Source: Enterobacter hormaechei subsp. hoffmannii
Lineage (GTDB): Bacteria > Pseudomonadota > Gammaproteobacteria > Enterobacterales > Enterobacteriaceae
Reading direction: 5' to 3'
DNA length: 64,000 bases
Assembly: GCF_001729745.1 (NCBI RefSeq)
Contig: NZ_CP017186.1
Location: 1,550,001-1,614,000 of the forward strand
In this document: positions 10,353 to 22,412 of the stretch, one piece after another
Position numbering within the stretch: the stretch's first letter is position 1
Layout: every line of letters begins with the position of its first letter
Program-made: the position numbers and the translations under genes
The notes under the pieces: generated by a model
What the model was told of the DNA's origin: nothing
Databases searched by the model: none
What the model saw: only the letters and a program-made list of their open reading frames with translations

Positions 10353-11095
10353 GTTTTGTTGTCATTATCCCTGCGCGTTATGCTTCAACGCGCCTGCCAG
10401 GTAAACCGCTGGTGGATATCAACGGTAAACCGATGATTGTGCATGTCCTTGAACGGGCACGCGAATCGGGCGCCGGACGCGTCATCGTCGCCACCGATCA
10501 CCCGGATGTCGCGCGAGCGGTTGAGGCCGCGGGTGGGGAAGTGTGCATGACCCGTGCCGACCACCAGTCAGGCACCGAGCGCCTGGCGGAAGTCGTCGAA
10601 AAATGCGGTTTCAGTGACGAGACGGTGATTGTGAACGTGCAGGGCGATGAGCCGATGATCCCGGCGGCTATTATCCGTCAGGTGGCCGACAACCTGGCCC
10701 AGCGTAAGGTTGGCATGGCGACCCTCGCGGTGCCGATTCACCACGCTGAAGAGGCGTTCAATCCGAATGCGGTGAAAGTGGTCATGGACGCAGAGGGCTA
10801 CGCGCTCTATTTCTCCCGCGCCACCATTCCGTGGGATCGCGATCGTTTCGCGCAATCGAAAGAGACGATCGGCGAAACCTTCCTGCGCCACATCGGTATT
10901 TACGGCTACCGCGCCGGCTTTATTCGTCGTTATGTCGCCTGGGCACCAAGCCCGCTTGAGCATATCGAAATGCTCGAACAGCTTCGCGTGCTGTGGTACG
11001 GCGAGAAAATTCACGTTGCGGTTGCCCAGGAAGTCCCTGGCACCGGCGTGGATACGCCTGAAGATCTCGATCGCGTACGCGTCGAATTGCGTTAA
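10349..11095 (+). CDS. kdsB: 3-deoxy-manno-octulosonate cytidylyltransferase
   Basis: Activates KDO with CTP to CMP-KDO, the donor for the inner core of lipopolysaccharide. It is 248 residues, the normal length. The nucleotidyltransferase motif [15 protein letters not shown] is at residues 6-20, followed by the VQGDEP metal-site block. It sits with msbA-lpxK in a neighbourhood devoted to lipopolysaccharide assembly and is coupled to ycaR. Confidence 0.98.
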   Translation: MSFVVIIPARYASTRLPGKPLVDINGKPMIVHVLERARESGAGRVIVATDHPDVARAVEAAGGEVCMTRADHQSGTERLAEVVEKCGFSDETVIVNVQGDEPMIPAAIIRQVADNLAQRKVGMATLAVPIHHAEEAFNPNAVKVVMDAEGYALYFSRATIPWDRDRFAQSKETIGETFLRHIGIYGYRAGFIRRYVAWAPSPLEHIEMLEQLRVLWYGEKIHVAVAQEVPGTGVDTPEDLDRVRVELR

Positions 11096-11103
11096 TTCGC
11101 TGC

Positions 11104-11138
11104 CATCCCCTCGTTCTGGGGGGATGTTCTCTTCCTTT
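11104..11138 (+). terminator. candidate terminator after kdsB
   Basis: CATCCCC (11104-11110) pairs with GGGGATG (11120-11126) around a 9-nt loop, followed by the T/C-rich tail TTCTCTTCCTTTT. The loop is large and the U tract is broken. Confidence 0.5.
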
Positions 11139-11225
11139 TCTTTTTCATTATTGATCTCGACCGGGTGACATCCGGGGTTCGCGCGCTCATTATAAAAGCA
11201 GTAGTCTTAATGGGGGTAATCTCAT

Positions 11226-12119
11226 ATGGAACAGCTGCGTGCTGAACTCAGCCATCTCCTTGGCGAAAAGCTAAGCCGGGTGGAATGCGTGAATGAAAAG
11301 GCCGATACCGCACTCTGGTCGTTGTACGACAGTCAGGGAAACCCCATGCCGCTGATGGCCAGAAGTTTTACCTCGCCGGGTGTCGCCAGACAGCTGGCCT
11401 GGAAAATGTCGATGCTGGCGCGGGAAGGGACTGTCCGTATGCCGACGGTCTACGGCGTGATGACCCATGAGGAGCATCCCGGCCCGGATGTTCTGCTTAT
11501 TGAACGTTTACGCGGGGTTTCTGTTGAAGCTCCGACGCGTACACCGGAGCGCTGGGAACAGCTGAAAGATCAGATTGTCGAGGCTCTGCTTGCCTGGCAT
11601 CGGCAGGACAGCCGGGGTCTTGTTGGCGCGGTAGACAGCACCCAGGAAAACCTGTGGCCGCTATGGTATCGCCAGCGTGTCGAAGTGCTCTGGGGCACGC
11701 TGAACCAGTTCAACAACACCGGTTTAACGATGCAGGACAAACGTATTCTGTTCCGCACCCGGGAATGTCTGCCGACGCTGTTTGAGGGTTTTAACGACAA
11801 CTGCGTGCTGGTTCACGGCAACTTCACGCTGCGCAGTATGCTTAAAGACTCGCGCAGCGATCAGCTTCTGGCGATGGTCGGGCCGGGGATCATGCTCTGG
11901 GCGCCGCGCGAGTACGAACTGTTCAGGCTGAGCGAGGGCGGGGCGGCGGAAGATTTGCTCTGGCACTATCTTCAGCGCGCCCCCGTTGCGGAGGCCTTTC
12001 TCTGGCGACGCTGGCTCTATCTTCTCTGGGATGAGGTGGCGCAACTGGTCAACACCGGGCGCTTTAATCGGGCCAGTTTCGATCTGGCCGCAAAATCACT
12101 CCTGCCCTGGCTTGCCTGA
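11226..12119 (+). CDS. ycbJ: aminoglycoside-phosphotransferase-like protein YcbJ
   Basis: A 297-residue protein with a phosphotransferase (APH/protein-kinase-like) fold. Where active APH enzymes carry HGD, this one has VHGNFTLRSML, and the following DxG/DxE position reads VGPGIMLW, so the usual catalytic and metal-binding aspartates are absent. E. coli YcbJ, as I recall it, shares these changes, so they belong to the family and are not a local defect. The substrate is unknown. Its last 24 bp overlap the 3' end of elyC on the other strand. Confidence 0.87.
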   Translation: MEQLRAELSHLLGEKLSRVECVNEKADTALWSLYDSQGNPMPLMARSFTSPGVARQLAWKMSMLAREGTVRMPTVYGVMTHEEHPGPDVLLIERLRGVSVEAPTRTPERWEQLKDQIVEALLAWHRQDSRGLVGAVDSTQENLWPLWYRQRVEVLWGTLNQFNNTGLTMQDKRILFRTRECLPTLFEGFNDNCVLVHGNFTLRSMLKDSRSDQLLAMVGPGIMLWAPREYELFRLSEGGAAEDLLWHYLQRAPVAEAFLWRRWLYLLWDEVAQLVNTGRFNRASFDLAAKSLLPWLA

Positions 12120-12875
12120 CGAACCCTTAAGCCACTGCCACAGGCGGCCAAGCGTCTCGTAACCGACGCGGTCGCTGTGCATCAGCCATACCGGGGACGG
12201 GATTATCCGTTCCCACGGGTTGAGCGGGGCGTCAATGGCCAGCTGGTTTGCCGGAGCAGGAAGCGGATGCAGGCCCTGATTCTCAAAGAAAATCATTGCG
12301 CGCGGCAGGTGTGAAGCAGAGGTCACCAGCAGGAACGGCACATCACCGATGGCTTGTTTCACCGCAGCAGCTTCTTCTTCGGTATCTTTTGGGCTATCCA
12401 GCGTGATGATGGCGGAACGTGGTACGCCAAGCGATTCAGCCACTCTTGCCCCTGCTTCAGCGGTACTTACCGGGTTGGTTTTTGCCGCAGCGCCCGTGAA
12501 GATCATCTTCGATCCCGGATTGGCCAGCCACAGGCGGATCCCCTCGTTCAGGCGCGGCAGGCTGTTGTTGATCAGGTTTGAGCTGGGGGCCCAGTTCGGA
12601 TCCCAGGTATACCCGCCGCCCAGCACCACGATATAGCCCACCTTCTGTTTTCCCTGCCATGTAGGGTAGGTGTTTTCAATCGGGCGTAACAAACTGTCAG
12701 CGACCGGTTGCAGGCTGAGTAACAGCAGCGCCAGCCAGCCCACGGTGACGAGGGATTTACCGCTTTTCTGAAAGCGGCTAAACCATATCAATGCCAGCCC
12801 CAGCGCGATGAGAAGCAACAGCAGGGGAAGGGGAAGCATCATGCCTCCAATATATTTTTTTAGGGTAAAAAGCAT
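12096..12875 (-). CDS. elyC: envelope biogenesis factor ElyC
   Basis: A 259-residue inner-membrane protein of the DUF218 family. Two hydrophobic helices (about residues 12-32 and 38-58) precede a DUF218 domain with IVVLGGGY, KMIFTGAAAK and TSASHLPRAM motifs. In E. coli, loss of ElyC (YcbC) blocks peptidoglycan synthesis at low temperature and alters enterobacterial common antigen lipid carrier flux. It is convergent with ycbJ (24-bp overlap, leaving no room for a terminator) and divergent from cmoM. Confidence 0.93.
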   Translation of the reverse strand: MLFTLKKYIGGMMLPLPLLLLLIALGLALIWFSRFQKSGKSLVTVGWLALLLLSLQPVADSLLRPIENTYPTWQGKQKVGYIVVLGGGYTWDPNWAPSSNLINNSLPRLNEGIRLWLANPGSKMIFTGAAAKTNPVSTAEAGARVAESLGVPRSAIITLDSPKDTEEEAAAVKQAIGDVPFLLVTSASHLPRAMIFFENQGLHPLPAPANQLAIDAPLNPWERIIPSPVWLMHSDRVGYETLGRLWQWLKGSSGKPGQE

Positions 12876-12995
12876 CCTTTTTGGTTCCTTTTTTAACCAT
12901 ACAGCAGGCGATTGCCCGTGATATTACACCAGAGTGGTTCATTCTCCGCGCGGGTGTGACAAAATAGCGGTTTTGCAGTGAGTGGAACCCTCCCA

Positions 12996-13775
12996 ATGCG
13001 GGATCGCAATTTTGATGACATCGCGGAAAAGTTTTCGCGCAACATTTATGGCACCACCAAAGGTCAGCTTCGTCAGACGATCCTCTGGCAGGATCTGGAT
13101 AAGCTGCTGGCTGAATTTGGTGACCGACCGTTGCGCGTACTGGATGCCGGCGGTGGGGAAGGGCAGACTGCAATTCTGATGGCGCAGCGGGGACATCACG
13201 TCACGCTTTGCGATCTTTCTGCCGAGATGGTTGCGCGCGCCGGGCGAGCGGCAGAAGAGAAAGGTGTGAGCGACAACATGCATTTTATACATTGCGCCGC
13301 TCAGGACATTCCGCAGCATTTGGAAACGCAGGTTGATCTGATATTGTTTCATGCTGTGCTCGAATGGGTCGCCGAACCACAAGCGATGTTAAAAACGCTG
13401 TGGTCGATGTTGCGCCCGGGCGGTGCGTTATCGCTGATGTTTTACAATGCCAACGGCCTGCTAATGCGAAACGTGCTGGTCGGCAACTTTGGCTATGTAC
13501 AGCAGGGCATGTATAAAAAGAAACGACGCACGCTTTCACCGGATTTCCCCCGTGAACCGCAGCAGGTCTATGGCTGGCTGGAGGAGATCGGTTGGGAAAT
13601 TACCGGCAAAACTGGCGTGAGGGTGTTTCATGATTATCTGCGTGATAAACAAAAACAGGATGACTGTTTAGACGCCTTAACAGAAATAGAGACGCGGTAC
13701 TGCCGCCAGGAGCCTTATCTGAGCCTTGGCCGCTATATCCACGTCACCGCGCGCAAGCCGCAGATGCAAGGATAA
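12996..13775 (+). CDS. cmoM: tRNA 5-carboxymethoxyuridine methyltransferase
   Basis: A class I SAM-dependent methyltransferase (formerly smtA) that converts cmo5U34 to its methyl ester mcmo5U34 in some tRNAs. SAM motif I reads VLDAGGGEGQTA, and a later RPGGALSLMFYN block completes the fold. The frame opens at GTG 12978, but ATG 12996 (MRDRNFDDIAEKF) matches the start of known proteins; its Shine-Dalgarno is weak, so the exact start is less sure than the product. It stands 3 bp before mukF and heads the cmoM-mukF-mukE-mukB operon. Confidence 0.93.
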   Translation: MRDRNFDDIAEKFSRNIYGTTKGQLRQTILWQDLDKLLAEFGDRPLRVLDAGGGEGQTAILMAQRGHHVTLCDLSAEMVARAGRAAEEKGVSDNMHFIHCAAQDIPQHLETQVDLILFHAVLEWVAEPQAMLKTLWSMLRPGGALSLMFYNANGLLMRNVLVGNFGYVQQGMYKKKRRTLSPDFPREPQQVYGWLEEIGWEITGKTGVRVFHDYLRDKQKQDDCLDALTEIETRYCRQEPYLSLGRYIHVTARKPQMQG

Positions 13776-13778
13776 TCT

Positions 13779-15101
13779 ATGAGTGAATTTTCCCAGACAG
13801 TCCCCGAACTGGTTGCCTGGGCCAGGAAAAACGATTTCTCCATCTCGCTGCCGGTAGACAGACTCTCATTCCTGCTGGCGGTTGCGACGCTAAACGGCGA
13901 ACGCCTGGATGGCGAAATGAGTGAAGGCGAACTGGTGGATGCGTTCCGCCACGTCAGTGATGCGTTTGAGCAAACCAGCGAAACCATTAGCGTGCGTGCC
14001 AACAACGCAATCAATGATATGGTGCGTCAACGTCTGCTGAACCGCTTTACCAGCGAGCAGGCGGAAGGAAACGCCATCTATCGTCTTACGCCACTGGGCA
14101 TTGGCATTACCGACTATTACATCCGCCAGCGCGAATTTTCCACGCTGCGTCTCTCCATGCAGCTCTCCATTGTTGCAGGCGAGCTGAAGCGTGCCGCCGA
14201 CGCGGCTGATGAAAACGGTGACGAATTCCACTGGCATCGCAACGTTTACGCGCCGCTAAAATACTCGGTCGCCGAGATTTTCGACAGTATCGATCTGACT
14301 CAACGTCTGATGGACGAACAGCAGCAGCAGGTCAAAGACGATATCGCTCAACTGCTGAATAAAGACTGGCGTGCGGCCATCTCCAGCTGTGAACTTTTGC
14401 TGTCAGAAACGTCCGGTACGCTACGTGAGTTGCAGGATACGCTGGAGGCGGCTGGGGATAAGCTGCAGGCCAACCTGCTGCGCATCCAGGACGCGACAAT
14501 GGCGCACGACGATCTGCATTTTATCGACCGTCTGGTGTTTGATTTGCAGAGTAAGCTTGACCGCATTATCAGCTGGGGCCAGCAGTCGATCGACCTGTGG
14601 ATCGGTTACGACCGCCACGTGCATAAATTTATCCGTACCGCCATCGATATGGATAAGAACCGCGTCTTTGCTCAGCGTCTGCGCCAGTCGGTACAGACCT
14701 ACTTTGATGCGCCGTGGGCGCTGACCTACGCCAATGCCGATCGTCTTCTGGATATGCGCGACGAAGAGATGGCGCTGCGTGATGAAGAGGTTACCGGGGA
14801 ACTGCCGCCGGATCTGGAATACGAAGAATTCAACGAAATTCGCGAGCAGCTTGCGGCGATGATCGAAGAACAGCTCGCTGTCTATAAAGCCAGACAAGCA
14901 CCGCTGGATCTTGGCCTCGTGGTACGCGACTATCTGGCGCAGTATCCGCGCGCGCGCCACTTCGATGTTGCCCGCATTGTTGTAGACCAGGCGGTGCGCC
15001 TGGGCATCGCACAAGCCGATTTCACCGGACTGCCGCCGAAGTGGCAGCCGATTAACGATTACGGAGCCAAGGTACAGGCGCATGTCATTGACAAATATTG
15101 A
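13779..15101 (+). CDS. mukF: chromosome partition protein MukF (kleisin)
   Basis: The kleisin subunit of the MukBEF condensin, 440 residues. The N-terminal winged-helix region mediates dimerisation, a helical middle section binds the MukB neck, and the C-terminal winged helix caps the MukB head; MukE binds the linker between. Its 3' end overlaps mukE by 20 bp, so the three subunits are translated as a coupled set. Confidence 0.98.
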   Translation: MSEFSQTVPELVAWARKNDFSISLPVDRLSFLLAVATLNGERLDGEMSEGELVDAFRHVSDAFEQTSETISVRANNAINDMVRQRLLNRFTSEQAEGNAIYRLTPLGIGITDYYIRQREFSTLRLSMQLSIVAGELKRAADAADENGDEFHWHRNVYAPLKYSVAEIFDSIDLTQRLMDEQQQQVKDDIAQLLNKDWRAAISSCELLLSETSGTLRELQDTLEAAGDKLQANLLRIQDATMAHDDLHFIDRLVFDLQSKLDRIISWGQQSIDLWIGYDRHVHKFIRTAIDMDKNRVFAQRLRQSVQTYFDAPWALTYANADRLLDMRDEEMALRDEEVTGELPPDLEYEEFNEIREQLAAMIEEQLAVYKARQAPLDLGLVVRDYLAQYPRARHFDVARIVVDQAVRLGIAQADFTGLPPKWQPINDYGAKVQAHVIDKY

Positions 15102-15786
15102 ACAAGTGATGCCAGTTAAGCTGGCACAGGCGCTGGCGAATCCGTTGTTTCCGGCGCTGGACAGCCAGCTGCGTGCCGGTCGTCACATTGGCCTTGACGA
15201 GCTGGATAATCACGCCTTTTTGATGGACTTTCAGGAGTATCTGGAAGAGTTTTACGCTCGCTATAACGTTGAGCTGATCCGCGCGCCGGAAGGGTTTTTC
15301 TACCTGCGTCCGCGCTCTACTACGCTTATTCCGCGCTCGGTGCTTTCCGAACTGGATATGATGGTCGGCAAAATTCTCTGCTACCTCTACCTCAGCCCGG
15401 AACGTCTGGCGAATGAAGGGATCTTCACCCAGCAGGAGCTTTACGATGAGCTGCTGTCGCTGGCGGATGAAAGCAAGCTGCTCAAGCTGGTAAATAACCG
15501 CTCGACGGGGTCCGATCTGGACCGTCAGAAATTACAGGAAAAAGTTCGCTCTTCCCTGAACCGTCTGCGCCGTCTGGGAATGGTCTGGTTCATGGGTCAC
15601 GACAGCAGCAAGTTCCGCATTACCGAATCGGTCTTCCGCTTTGGTGCCGACGTGCGTGCGGGTGACGATGCGCGTGAAGCACAGCTGCGCATGATCCGTG
15701 ACGGTGAAGCGATGCCGGTGGAAAACCATTTGCAGCTCAATGACGAGCACGAAGAGAATCAGCCGGATAGCGGGGAGGAAGAGTAA
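15082..15786 (+). CDS. mukE: chromosome partition protein MukE
   Basis: The winged-helix (KITE) accessory subunit of MukBEF, 234 residues as in E. coli. It binds MukF as a dimer and regulates loading of MukB on DNA. The C terminus is acidic and low-complexity ([16 protein letters not shown]). Start ATG 15082 lies inside the mukF frame; the stop TAA overlaps the mukB ATG by one base. Confidence 0.98.
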   Translation: MSLTNIEQVMPVKLAQALANPLFPALDSQLRAGRHIGLDELDNHAFLMDFQEYLEEFYARYNVELIRAPEGFFYLRPRSTTLIPRSVLSELDMMVGKILCYLYLSPERLANEGIFTQQELYDELLSLADESKLLKLVNNRSTGSDLDRQKLQEKVRSSLNRLRRLGMVWFMGHDSSKFRITESVFRFGADVRAGDDAREAQLRMIRDGEAMPVENHLQLNDEHEENQPDSGEEE

Positions 15787-18700
15787 TGATTGAACGCGGT
15801 AAATTTCGCTCACTAACGCTGATTAACTGGAACGGCTTCTTTGCCCGAACCTTCGATCTGGATGAGCTGGTGACAACGCTCTCCGGCGGTAACGGGGCAG
15901 GTAAATCCACCACCATGGCGGCCTTCGTGACGGCGCTGATCCCTGACCTGACCCTGCTGCACTTCCGTAACACCACTGAAGCGGGTGCAACGAGCGGCTC
16001 CCGAGATAAAGGGCTGCACGGTAAGCTGAAAGCGGGCGTCTGTTATTCGGTGCTGGACGTGATCAACTCCCGTCATCAGCGCGTGGTTGTAGGCGTGCGC
16101 CTGCAGCAGGTTGCCGGCCGCGACCGTAAAGTAGATATCAAACCGTTTGCGATCCAGGGGCTGCCAACCTCCGTGCAGCCGACCGCGCTGCTGACGGAAA
16201 CCCTGAATGAACGACAGGCGCGCGTTCTGACGCTCCAGGAGCTGAAAGACAAGCTGGAAGCCATCGAAGGCGTGCAGTTTAAGCAGTTTAACTCCATTAC
16301 CGACTACCACTCTCTGATGTTCGATCTCGGCGTGGTGGCCCGTCGTCTGCGCAGCGCGTCAGATCGTAGTAAATACTACCGTCTAATTGAAGCTTCCCTG
16401 TATGGCGGTATTTCAAGCGCCATTACCCGCTCCCTGCGCGACTACCTGCTGCCGGAAAACAGCGGCGTGCGTAAGGCCTTCCAGGATATGGAAGCCGCGC
16501 TGCGTGAAAACCGCATGACGCTGGAAGCGATTCGCGTTACGCAATCTGACCGCGATCTGTTTAAGCACCTGATCAGCGAAGCCACCAACTACGTGGCGGC
16601 AGACTATATGCGTCACGCCAACGAGCGCCGTATTCATCTCGATCAGGCGCTGGAATACCGCCGCGAGCTGTTTAACTCCCGCAAACAGCTGGTCGCCGAG
16701 CAGTATAAGCATGTCGAAATGGCGCGCGAACTGGGCGAGCACAACGGTGCCGAAGGGGATCTGGAAGCCGATTACCAGGCGGCCAGCGATCATCTGAACC
16801 TGGTGCAAACCGCGCTGCGTCAGCAGGAAAAAATCGAGCGCTATGAAGCCGATCTCGATGAGCTGCAAATTCGTCTTGAAGAGCAAAATGAAGTGGTGGC
16901 AGAAGCCGCCGATTTGCAGGAAGAGAACGAAGCCCGCGCGGAAGCCGCCGAGCTGGAAGTGGATGAGCTGAAAAGCCAGCTCGCAGACTACCAGCAGGCG
17001 CTGGACGTGCAGCAGACCCGCGCGATCCAATACAACCAGGCGCTGCAGGCATTGCAGCGTGCCAAAGAGCTGTGCCACCTGCCGGACCTGACCCCTGAAA
17101 GCGCTGACGAATGGCTGGATACCTTCCAGGCCAAAGAGCAGGAAGCCACTGAGAAACTGCTTTCTCTCGATCAGAAAATGAGCGTGGCGCAAACGGCACA
17201 CAGCCAGTTTGAGCAGGCGTACCAGCTGGTGGTGGCGATCAACGGTCCGCTGGCGCGTAACGAAGCGTGGGACGTTGCCCGTGAGTTGCTGCGCGACGGC
17301 GTCAATCAGCGCCATCTGGCCGAGCAGGTGCAGCCGCTGCGCATGCGCCTGAACGAGCTGGAACAGCGTCTGCGTGAACAGCAGGAAGCTGAGCGTCTGC
17401 TGGCGGAATTCTGCAAACGTCAGGGTAAAAATTACGATTTCGACGAGCTTGAGGCTCTGCATCAGGAGCTGGAAGCGCGTATTGCGGCCCTGTCCGATAC
17501 CGTATCGAACGCCAGCGAACAGCGCATGACGCTGCGTCAGGAGCTGGAACAGCTTCAGTCCCGTTCGAAGACGCTCTTACAGCGTGCGCCGATCTGGCTG
17601 GCCGCACAAAGCAGCCTGAACCAGCTCAGCGAGCAGTGTGGTCAGGAGTTTGCCTCCAGCCAGGACGTCACCGAATACATGCAACAGCTGCTGGAGCGCG
17701 AACGCGAAGCGATTGTTGAGCGTGACGAAGTGGGCGCGCGCAAGCGTGACGTCGATGAAGAAATCGAGCGTTTAAGCCAGCCTGGCGGCTCAGAAGATCC
17801 GCGCCTGAATGCGTTAGCCGAGCGTTTCGGCGGCGTGCTGCTGTCTGAAATTTACGACGACGTCGGCCTGGACGATGCGCCGTACTTTTCCGCGCTGTAC
17901 GGTCCGTCCCGTAACGCGATTGTAGTGCCGGATCTGTCGCTGATTTCTGACCAGCTTGCAGGGCTGGAAGACTGCCCGGAAGATCTCTACCTCATCGAAG
18001 GGGATCCGCAGTCGTTTGATGACAGCGTATTCAGCGTCGACGAGCTGGAAAAAGCGGTGGTGGTGAAAATCGCCGATCGCCAGTGGCGCTATTCGCGCTT
18101 CCCGGAACTGCCGCTGTTTGGCCGCGCCGCGCGTGAAAACCGTATTGAAAGCCTGCACGCCGAGCGTGAAACGCTTTCAGAGCGTTTTGCGACCCTGTCG
18201 TTTGACGTGCAGAAAACCCAGCGTCTGCATCAGGCGTTCAGCCGCTTTATCGGCAGCCATCTGGGCGTTGCCTTCCAGCCCGATCCGGAAGCCGAAATTC
18301 GTAAGCTCAACACCCGCCGCGGTGAGCTGGAGCGTGCGCTTGCCAGCCATGAAAATGACAACCAGCAAAGCCGCGTGCAGTTTGAGCAGGCGAAAGAAGG
18401 CGTTGCGGCCCTTAACCGCATCCTGCCGCGCCTGAACCTGCTGGCGGACGATACGCTCGCCGACCGCGTGGATGAGATTCAGGAACGTCTGGACGAAGCG
18501 CAGGAAGCGGCGCGCTTTGTGCAGCAACACGGCAATCAGCTGGCAAAACTGGAGCCGATGGTTTCCGTTCTCCAGAGCGACCCGGAACAGTTTGAGCAGT
18601 TAAAAGAAGATTACGCCTGGTCACAGCAGGTGCAGCGCGAAGCGCGTCAGCAGGCGTTTGCCCTCACGGAAGTGGTGCAACGTCGCGCACACTTCGGCTA

Positions 18701-20234
18701 CTCCGATTCAGCAGAAATGCTGAGCGGGAACAGCGATCTGAATGAAAAGCTGCGCCAGCGTCTTGAGCAGGCCGAAGCGGAACGAACGCGCGCCCGTGAA
18801 GCGATGCGTACTCACGCTGCACAGCTGAGCCAGTACAGCCAGGTCATGGCGTCGCTGAAAAGCTCCTTCGACACCAAGAAAGAGCTGTTAAATGACCTGC
18901 ATAAAGAGTTGCAGGACATTGGCGTGCGCGCCGACAGCGGCGCAGAAGAGCGGGCGCGTATTCGCCGTGATGAGCTGCATGCTCAGCTCAGCAACAACCG
19001 TGCGCGTCGTAATCAGCTCGAAAAAGCGCTGACCTTCTGTGAAGCGGAGATGGACAACCTGACGCGTCGTCTGCGCAAGCTGGAGCGCGACTATTTTGAG
19101 ATGCGTGAACAGGTTGTGACCGCGAAGGCGGGCTGGTGCGCGGTGATGCGCATGGTGAAGGACAACAACGTGGAGCGTCGTCTGCACCGTCGCGAGCTGG
19201 CGTACCTGTCAGCCGATGAACTGCGCTCTATGTCGGATAAGGCGCTGGGTGCGCTGCGTCTGGCCGTGGCGGACAATGAACACCTGCGCGACGTGCTGCG
19301 CATGTCCGAAGATCCGAAGCGTCCTGAGCGCAAAATTCAGTTCTTCGTGGCGGTTTATCAGCACTTACGCGAGCGTATTCGTCAGGACATCATCCGTACC
19401 GACGATCCGGTTGAAGCGATCGAACAGATGGAGATCGAGCTGGGCCGTCTGACGGAGGAGCTGACCTCCCGCGAGCAGAAGCTGGCAATCAGCTCCCGCA
19501 GCGTGGCGAATATTATTCGTAAAACCATTCAGCGCGAGCAGAACCGTATCCGTCAGCTGAACCAGGGCCTGCAAAGCGTGTCGTTTGGCCAGGTCAACAG
19601 CGTGCGGCTGAACGTGAACGTGCGTGAGGCGCACTCCACGCTGCTTGACGTGTTGTCTGAACAGCATGAGCAGCATCAGGATCTGTTCAACAGTAACCGC
19701 CTGACCTTCTCCGAAGCGCTGGCGAAGCTGTATCAGCGTCTGAATCCGCAGATTGACATGGGCCAGCGTACGCCGCAAACCATCGGCGAGGAGTTGCTGG
19801 ACTACCGCAACTATCTGGAAATGGAAGTTGAGGTTAACCGTGGCTCAGACGGCTGGCTGCGCGCGGAATCCGGTGCGCTCTCTACCGGTGAAGCCATCGG
19901 TACCGGTATGTCGATTCTGGTGATGGTGGTGCAGAGCTGGGAAGATGAAGCGCGTCGTCTGCGTGGCAAGGACATCTCTCCATGCCGTCTGCTGTTCCTC
20001 GATGAAGCCGCGCGTCTCGACGCCCGCTCCATCGCCACGCTGTTTGAGCTTTGCGAGCGACTCGATATGCAGCTCATCATCGCGGCGCCGGAAAACATCA
20101 GTCCGGAAAAAGGGACAACCTATAAGCTGGTGCGTAAAGTGTTCCAGAACAGTGAACATGTACACGTCGTAGGTTTGCGTGGCTTCGCCCCGCAGCCACC
20201 GGAGTCATTACCGGGCACGGCTGACGCCTCTTAA
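15786..20234 (+). CDS. mukB: chromosome partition protein MukB (SMC-like ATPase)
   Basis: The SMC-like motor of the MukBEF condensin, which extrudes DNA loops and works with topoisomerase IV and MatP in chromosome organisation. It has 1482 residues (E. coli 1486). Walker A GGNGAGKS is at 34-41; long coiled coils rich in Glu, Gln and Arg flank a hinge near the middle (about residues 650-790); the ABC signature [12 protein letters not shown] and Walker [12 protein letters not shown] lie near the C terminus. MatP, encoded at 50.4 kb in this window, is its known functional partner in the Ter region. Confidence 0.98.
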   Translation: MIERGKFRSLTLINWNGFFARTFDLDELVTTLSGGNGAGKSTTMAAFVTALIPDLTLLHFRNTTEAGATSGSRDKGLHGKLKAGVCYSVLDVINSRHQRVVVGVRLQQVAGRDRKVDIKPFAIQGLPTSVQPTALLTETLNERQARVLTLQELKDKLEAIEGVQFKQFNSITDYHSLMFDLGVVARRLRSASDRSKYYRLIEASLYGGISSAITRSLRDYLLPENSGVRKAFQDMEAALRENRMTLEAIRVTQSDRDLFKHLISEATNYVAADYMRHANERRIHLDQALEYRRELFNSRKQLVAEQYKHVEMARELGEHNGAEGDLEADYQAASDHLNLVQTALRQQEKIERYEADLDELQIRLEEQNEVVAEAADLQEENEARAEAAELEVDELKSQLADYQQALDVQQTRAIQYNQALQALQRAKELCHLPDLTPESADEWLDTFQAKEQEATEKLLSLDQKMSVAQTAHSQFEQAYQLVVAINGPLARNEAWDVARELLRDGVNQRHLAEQVQPLRMRLNELEQRLREQQEAERLLAEFCKRQGKNYDFDELEALHQELEARIAALSDTVSNASEQRMTLRQELEQLQSRSKTLLQRAPIWLAAQSSLNQLSEQCGQEFASSQDVTEYMQQLLEREREAIVERDEVGARKRDVDEEIERLSQPGGSEDPRLNALAERFGGVLLSEIYDDVGLDDAPYFSALYGPSRNAIVVPDLSLISDQLAGLEDCPEDLYLIEGDPQSFDDSVFSVDELEKAVVVKIADRQWRYSRFPELPLFGRAARENRIESLHAERETLSERFATLSFDVQKTQRLHQAFSRFIGSHLGVAFQPDPEAEIRKLNTRRGELERALASHENDNQQSRVQFEQAKEGVAALNRILPRLNLLADDTLADRVDEIQERLDEAQEAARFVQQHGNQLAKLEPMVSVLQSDPEQFEQLKEDYAWSQQVQREARQQAFALTEVVQRRAHFGYSDSAEMLSGNSDLNEKLRQRLEQAEAERTRAREAMRTHAAQLSQYSQVMASLKSSFDTKKELLNDLHKELQDIGVRADSGAEERARIRRDELHAQLSNNRARRNQLEKALTFCEAEMDNLTRRLRKLERDYFEMREQVVTAKAGWCAVMRMVKDNNVERRLHRRELAYLSADELRSMSDKALGALRLAVADNEHLRDVLRMSEDPKRPERKIQFFVAVYQHLRERIRQDIIRTDDPVEAIEQMEIELGRLTEELTSREQKLAISSRSVANIIRKTIQREQNRIRQLNQGLQSVSFGQVNSVRLNVNVREAHSTLLDVLSEQHEQHQDLFNSNRLTFSEALAKLYQRLNPQIDMGQRTPQTIGEELLDYRNYLEMEVEVNRGSDGWLRAESGALSTGEAIGTGMSILVMVVQSWEDEARRLRGKDISPCRLLFLDEAARLDARSIATLFELCERLDMQLIIAAPENISPEKGTTYKLVRKVFQNSEHVHVVGLRGFAPQPPESLPGTADAS

Positions 20235-20252
20235 CCCGGGGTATGATAAAAG

Positions 20253-20277
20253 GCGGCGCTCAGGCGTCGCTTTTTTT
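20253..20277 (+). terminator. intrinsic terminator of the mukFEB operon
   Basis: GCGGCGC (20253-20259), loop TCAG, GCGTCGC (20264-20270; one G-U pair), followed by seven T residues. Confidence 0.88.
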
Positions 20278-20413
20278 ATTCACTTAACTTGTGTTCAGGG
20301 CTGCGTTATCTTTAAACTTCTTTACATAAGGTAAGGCAGCAGCGTGTATGCCTTTCTATACTGAAGGAAAGCTCCAGAATACTGGGCATGTCGTGAAAAA
20401 CAGGGGGCAAGGG

Positions 20414-22237
20414 ATGTTGCTTAAGAAAGATCGTGGTCGTCAGCTGTCTGCGCTGAGTTTGTGCCTGACAGTGATGTTTGCTCCACTGTTTACCGCTCAG
20501 GCCGATGAGCCTGAAATTGTACCGACTGACAGCTCCGCGACGATGGGCGCGCAGCCGACGTCGCTGTCACAACCGCTGGATCAGTCTCCGGCGACGGCCA
20601 TCATGGCCGGCATTAAACCGCTGCCGGAAGGCATCGATACTGAATCATTACGCCAGCAGCTTATGACCGGGCTGCCCTCGGGCTATACTCCCGCTTATAT
20701 TAACCAGCTCACGCTGCTTTACGCTGCGCGCGATATGAAACCGATGTGGGAAAATCGCGAGGCGGTACGTGCCTTCCAGCAGCAGCTGGCTGAAGTGGCG
20801 ATTGCAGGTTTTCAGCCACAGTTCACGACCTGGGTTGAACTCCTGACCGACCCTGCCGTTACCGGACAGGCGCGTGACGTGGTGCTGTCTGATGCCATGA
20901 TGGGCTACTTGCAGTTTGTGGCGGGGATTTCGGTGAACGGCAACCGCTGGTTATACAGCAGTAAACCGTACAAGCTGGCGACGCCCGCGCTGTCCGTCAT
21001 TAATCAGTGGCAACTGTCGCTGGACAACGGTGAACTGCCGCGCTTTATCGCAAGCCTTGCGCCCGCCCACCCGCAGTATGCCACGATGCATCAGTCGCTT
21101 CTTGAGCTGGTCGCGGATTCCCGCCCGTGGCCTCAGTTGCGTGGAACAGCAACGCTGCGTCCGGGACAATGGAGCAGCGATGTGCCTGCGATTCGCGAAA
21201 TTATGAAACGGTCTGGCATGCTTGACAGCGGCCCTAAAATTGCGCTGCCCGGCGACGATACGCAAAACGCAGTCGTCAGCCCGTCGGCGCCGGTAAAAGA
21301 GAAAACCGCCGTTGCGCTGAGCAATAAGCCCGCCGCTTACGATCGCGAGCTGGTCGCGGCAGTGAAGCAGTTCCAGGCCGCGCAGGGGCTGGGCGCCGAC
21401 GGCGTGATTGGTCCCTCGACTCGCGACTGGCTGAACGTCTCTCCGGCCCAGCGGGCAGGGGTGCTGGCGTTGAATATCCAGCGCTTGCGCTTGCTGCCGG
21501 GCACGTTATCCACCGGCATTATGGTCAACATTCCGGCGTACTCTCTGGTCTACTATCAGGACGGTAGCGAAGTGCTGGCGTCCCGCGTGATTGTGGGTCG
21601 ACCTGACCGCAAAACGCCGATGATGAGCAGCGCGCTGAATAACGTGGTGGTTAACCCGCCGTGGAACGTGCCGCCGACGCTGGCGCGCAAAGATATCCTG
21701 CCTAAGGTCTGGAATGACCCGGGATATCTGGAGCGACATAACTATACGGTGATGCGTGGCTGGAACAGCAAAGAAGCGATTGACCCCTGGATGGTCGACT
21801 GGTCAACGATTACGCCTTCGAACCTGCCGTTCCGTTTCCAGCAGGCACCGGGTGCGCATAACTCGCTCGGACGTTACAAATTCAATATGCCAAGTTCGGA
21901 CGCAATCTATCTGCATGATACCCCGAACCATAATCTGTTCCAGAAAGACGCACGCGCGCTCAGTTCTGGCTGCGTTCGCGTGAATAAGGCCTCGGAGCTG
22001 GCGAATATGCTGTTGCAGGATGCAGGCTGGAACGATACGCGGATATCAGATGCCCTGAAGCAGGGGGATACGCGTTACGTCAATATCCGCCACAATATTC
22101 CGGTCAATCTTTACTATCTGACGGCGTTTGTGGGCGCGGACGGACGTACCCAGTATCGTACAGATATTTACAATTATGATCTGACAGCGCGATCCGGCGC
22201 ACAAATCTTGCCAAAAGCGGAACAATTAATCAGGTAA
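20414..22237 (+). CDS. ldtD: L,D-transpeptidase LdtD
   Basis: A periplasmic L,D-transpeptidase (YcbB) that forms 3-3 (meso-DAP to meso-DAP) crosslinks in peptidoglycan and gives beta-lactam tolerance when D,D-transpeptidases are blocked. A signal peptide (about residues 1-30, ending TAQA) is followed by a scaffold, a peptidoglycan-binding domain ([20 protein letters not shown]) and a YkuD domain with HDTPNHNLF and the SSGCVRV catalytic site, Cys520. The frame opens at 20348; ATG 20414, after GGGGGCAAGGG, gives 607 residues (E. coli 615) and a proper signal peptide. The start is inferred. It is followed by mepK, whose product cuts the same bond type. Confidence 0.95.
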   Translation: MLLKKDRGRQLSALSLCLTVMFAPLFTAQADEPEIVPTDSSATMGAQPTSLSQPLDQSPATAIMAGIKPLPEGIDTESLRQQLMTGLPSGYTPAYINQLTLLYAARDMKPMWENREAVRAFQQQLAEVAIAGFQPQFTTWVELLTDPAVTGQARDVVLSDAMMGYLQFVAGISVNGNRWLYSSKPYKLATPALSVINQWQLSLDNGELPRFIASLAPAHPQYATMHQSLLELVADSRPWPQLRGTATLRPGQWSSDVPAIREIMKRSGMLDSGPKIALPGDDTQNAVVSPSAPVKEKTAVALSNKPAAYDRELVAAVKQFQAAQGLGADGVIGPSTRDWLNVSPAQRAGVLALNIQRLRLLPGTLSTGIMVNIPAYSLVYYQDGSEVLASRVIVGRPDRKTPMMSSALNNVVVNPPWNVPPTLARKDILPKVWNDPGYLERHNYTVMRGWNSKEAIDPWMVDWSTITPSNLPFRFQQAPGAHNSLGRYKFNMPSSDAIYLHDTPNHNLFQKDARALSSGCVRVNKASELANMLLQDAGWNDTRISDALKQGDTRYVNIRHNIPVNLYYLTAFVGADGRTQYRTDIYNYDLTARSGAQILPKAEQLIR

Positions 22238-22412
22238 ATGAAGTAGTTCGGTAAAAATGATTGTCGTAAGTTATGGTGAATATGAGGCGATCTGGCTGAA
22301 AGCCGCGTATTCACTGGGATTGGGCGCCTTGACGTAGCAGGCTTTGCCAGTTATGGTGCCCTTCGTGCGCTAAGCATATTGACAATTTCTTTTACCTGTA
22401 GACCTGATTATC

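Noticed and set aside
16413-17462. 349-codon minus-strand frame inside mukB
   Set aside because: Antisense shadow of the coiled-coil coding region, Leu/Gln-rich because of Glu/Gln codons on the sense strand.
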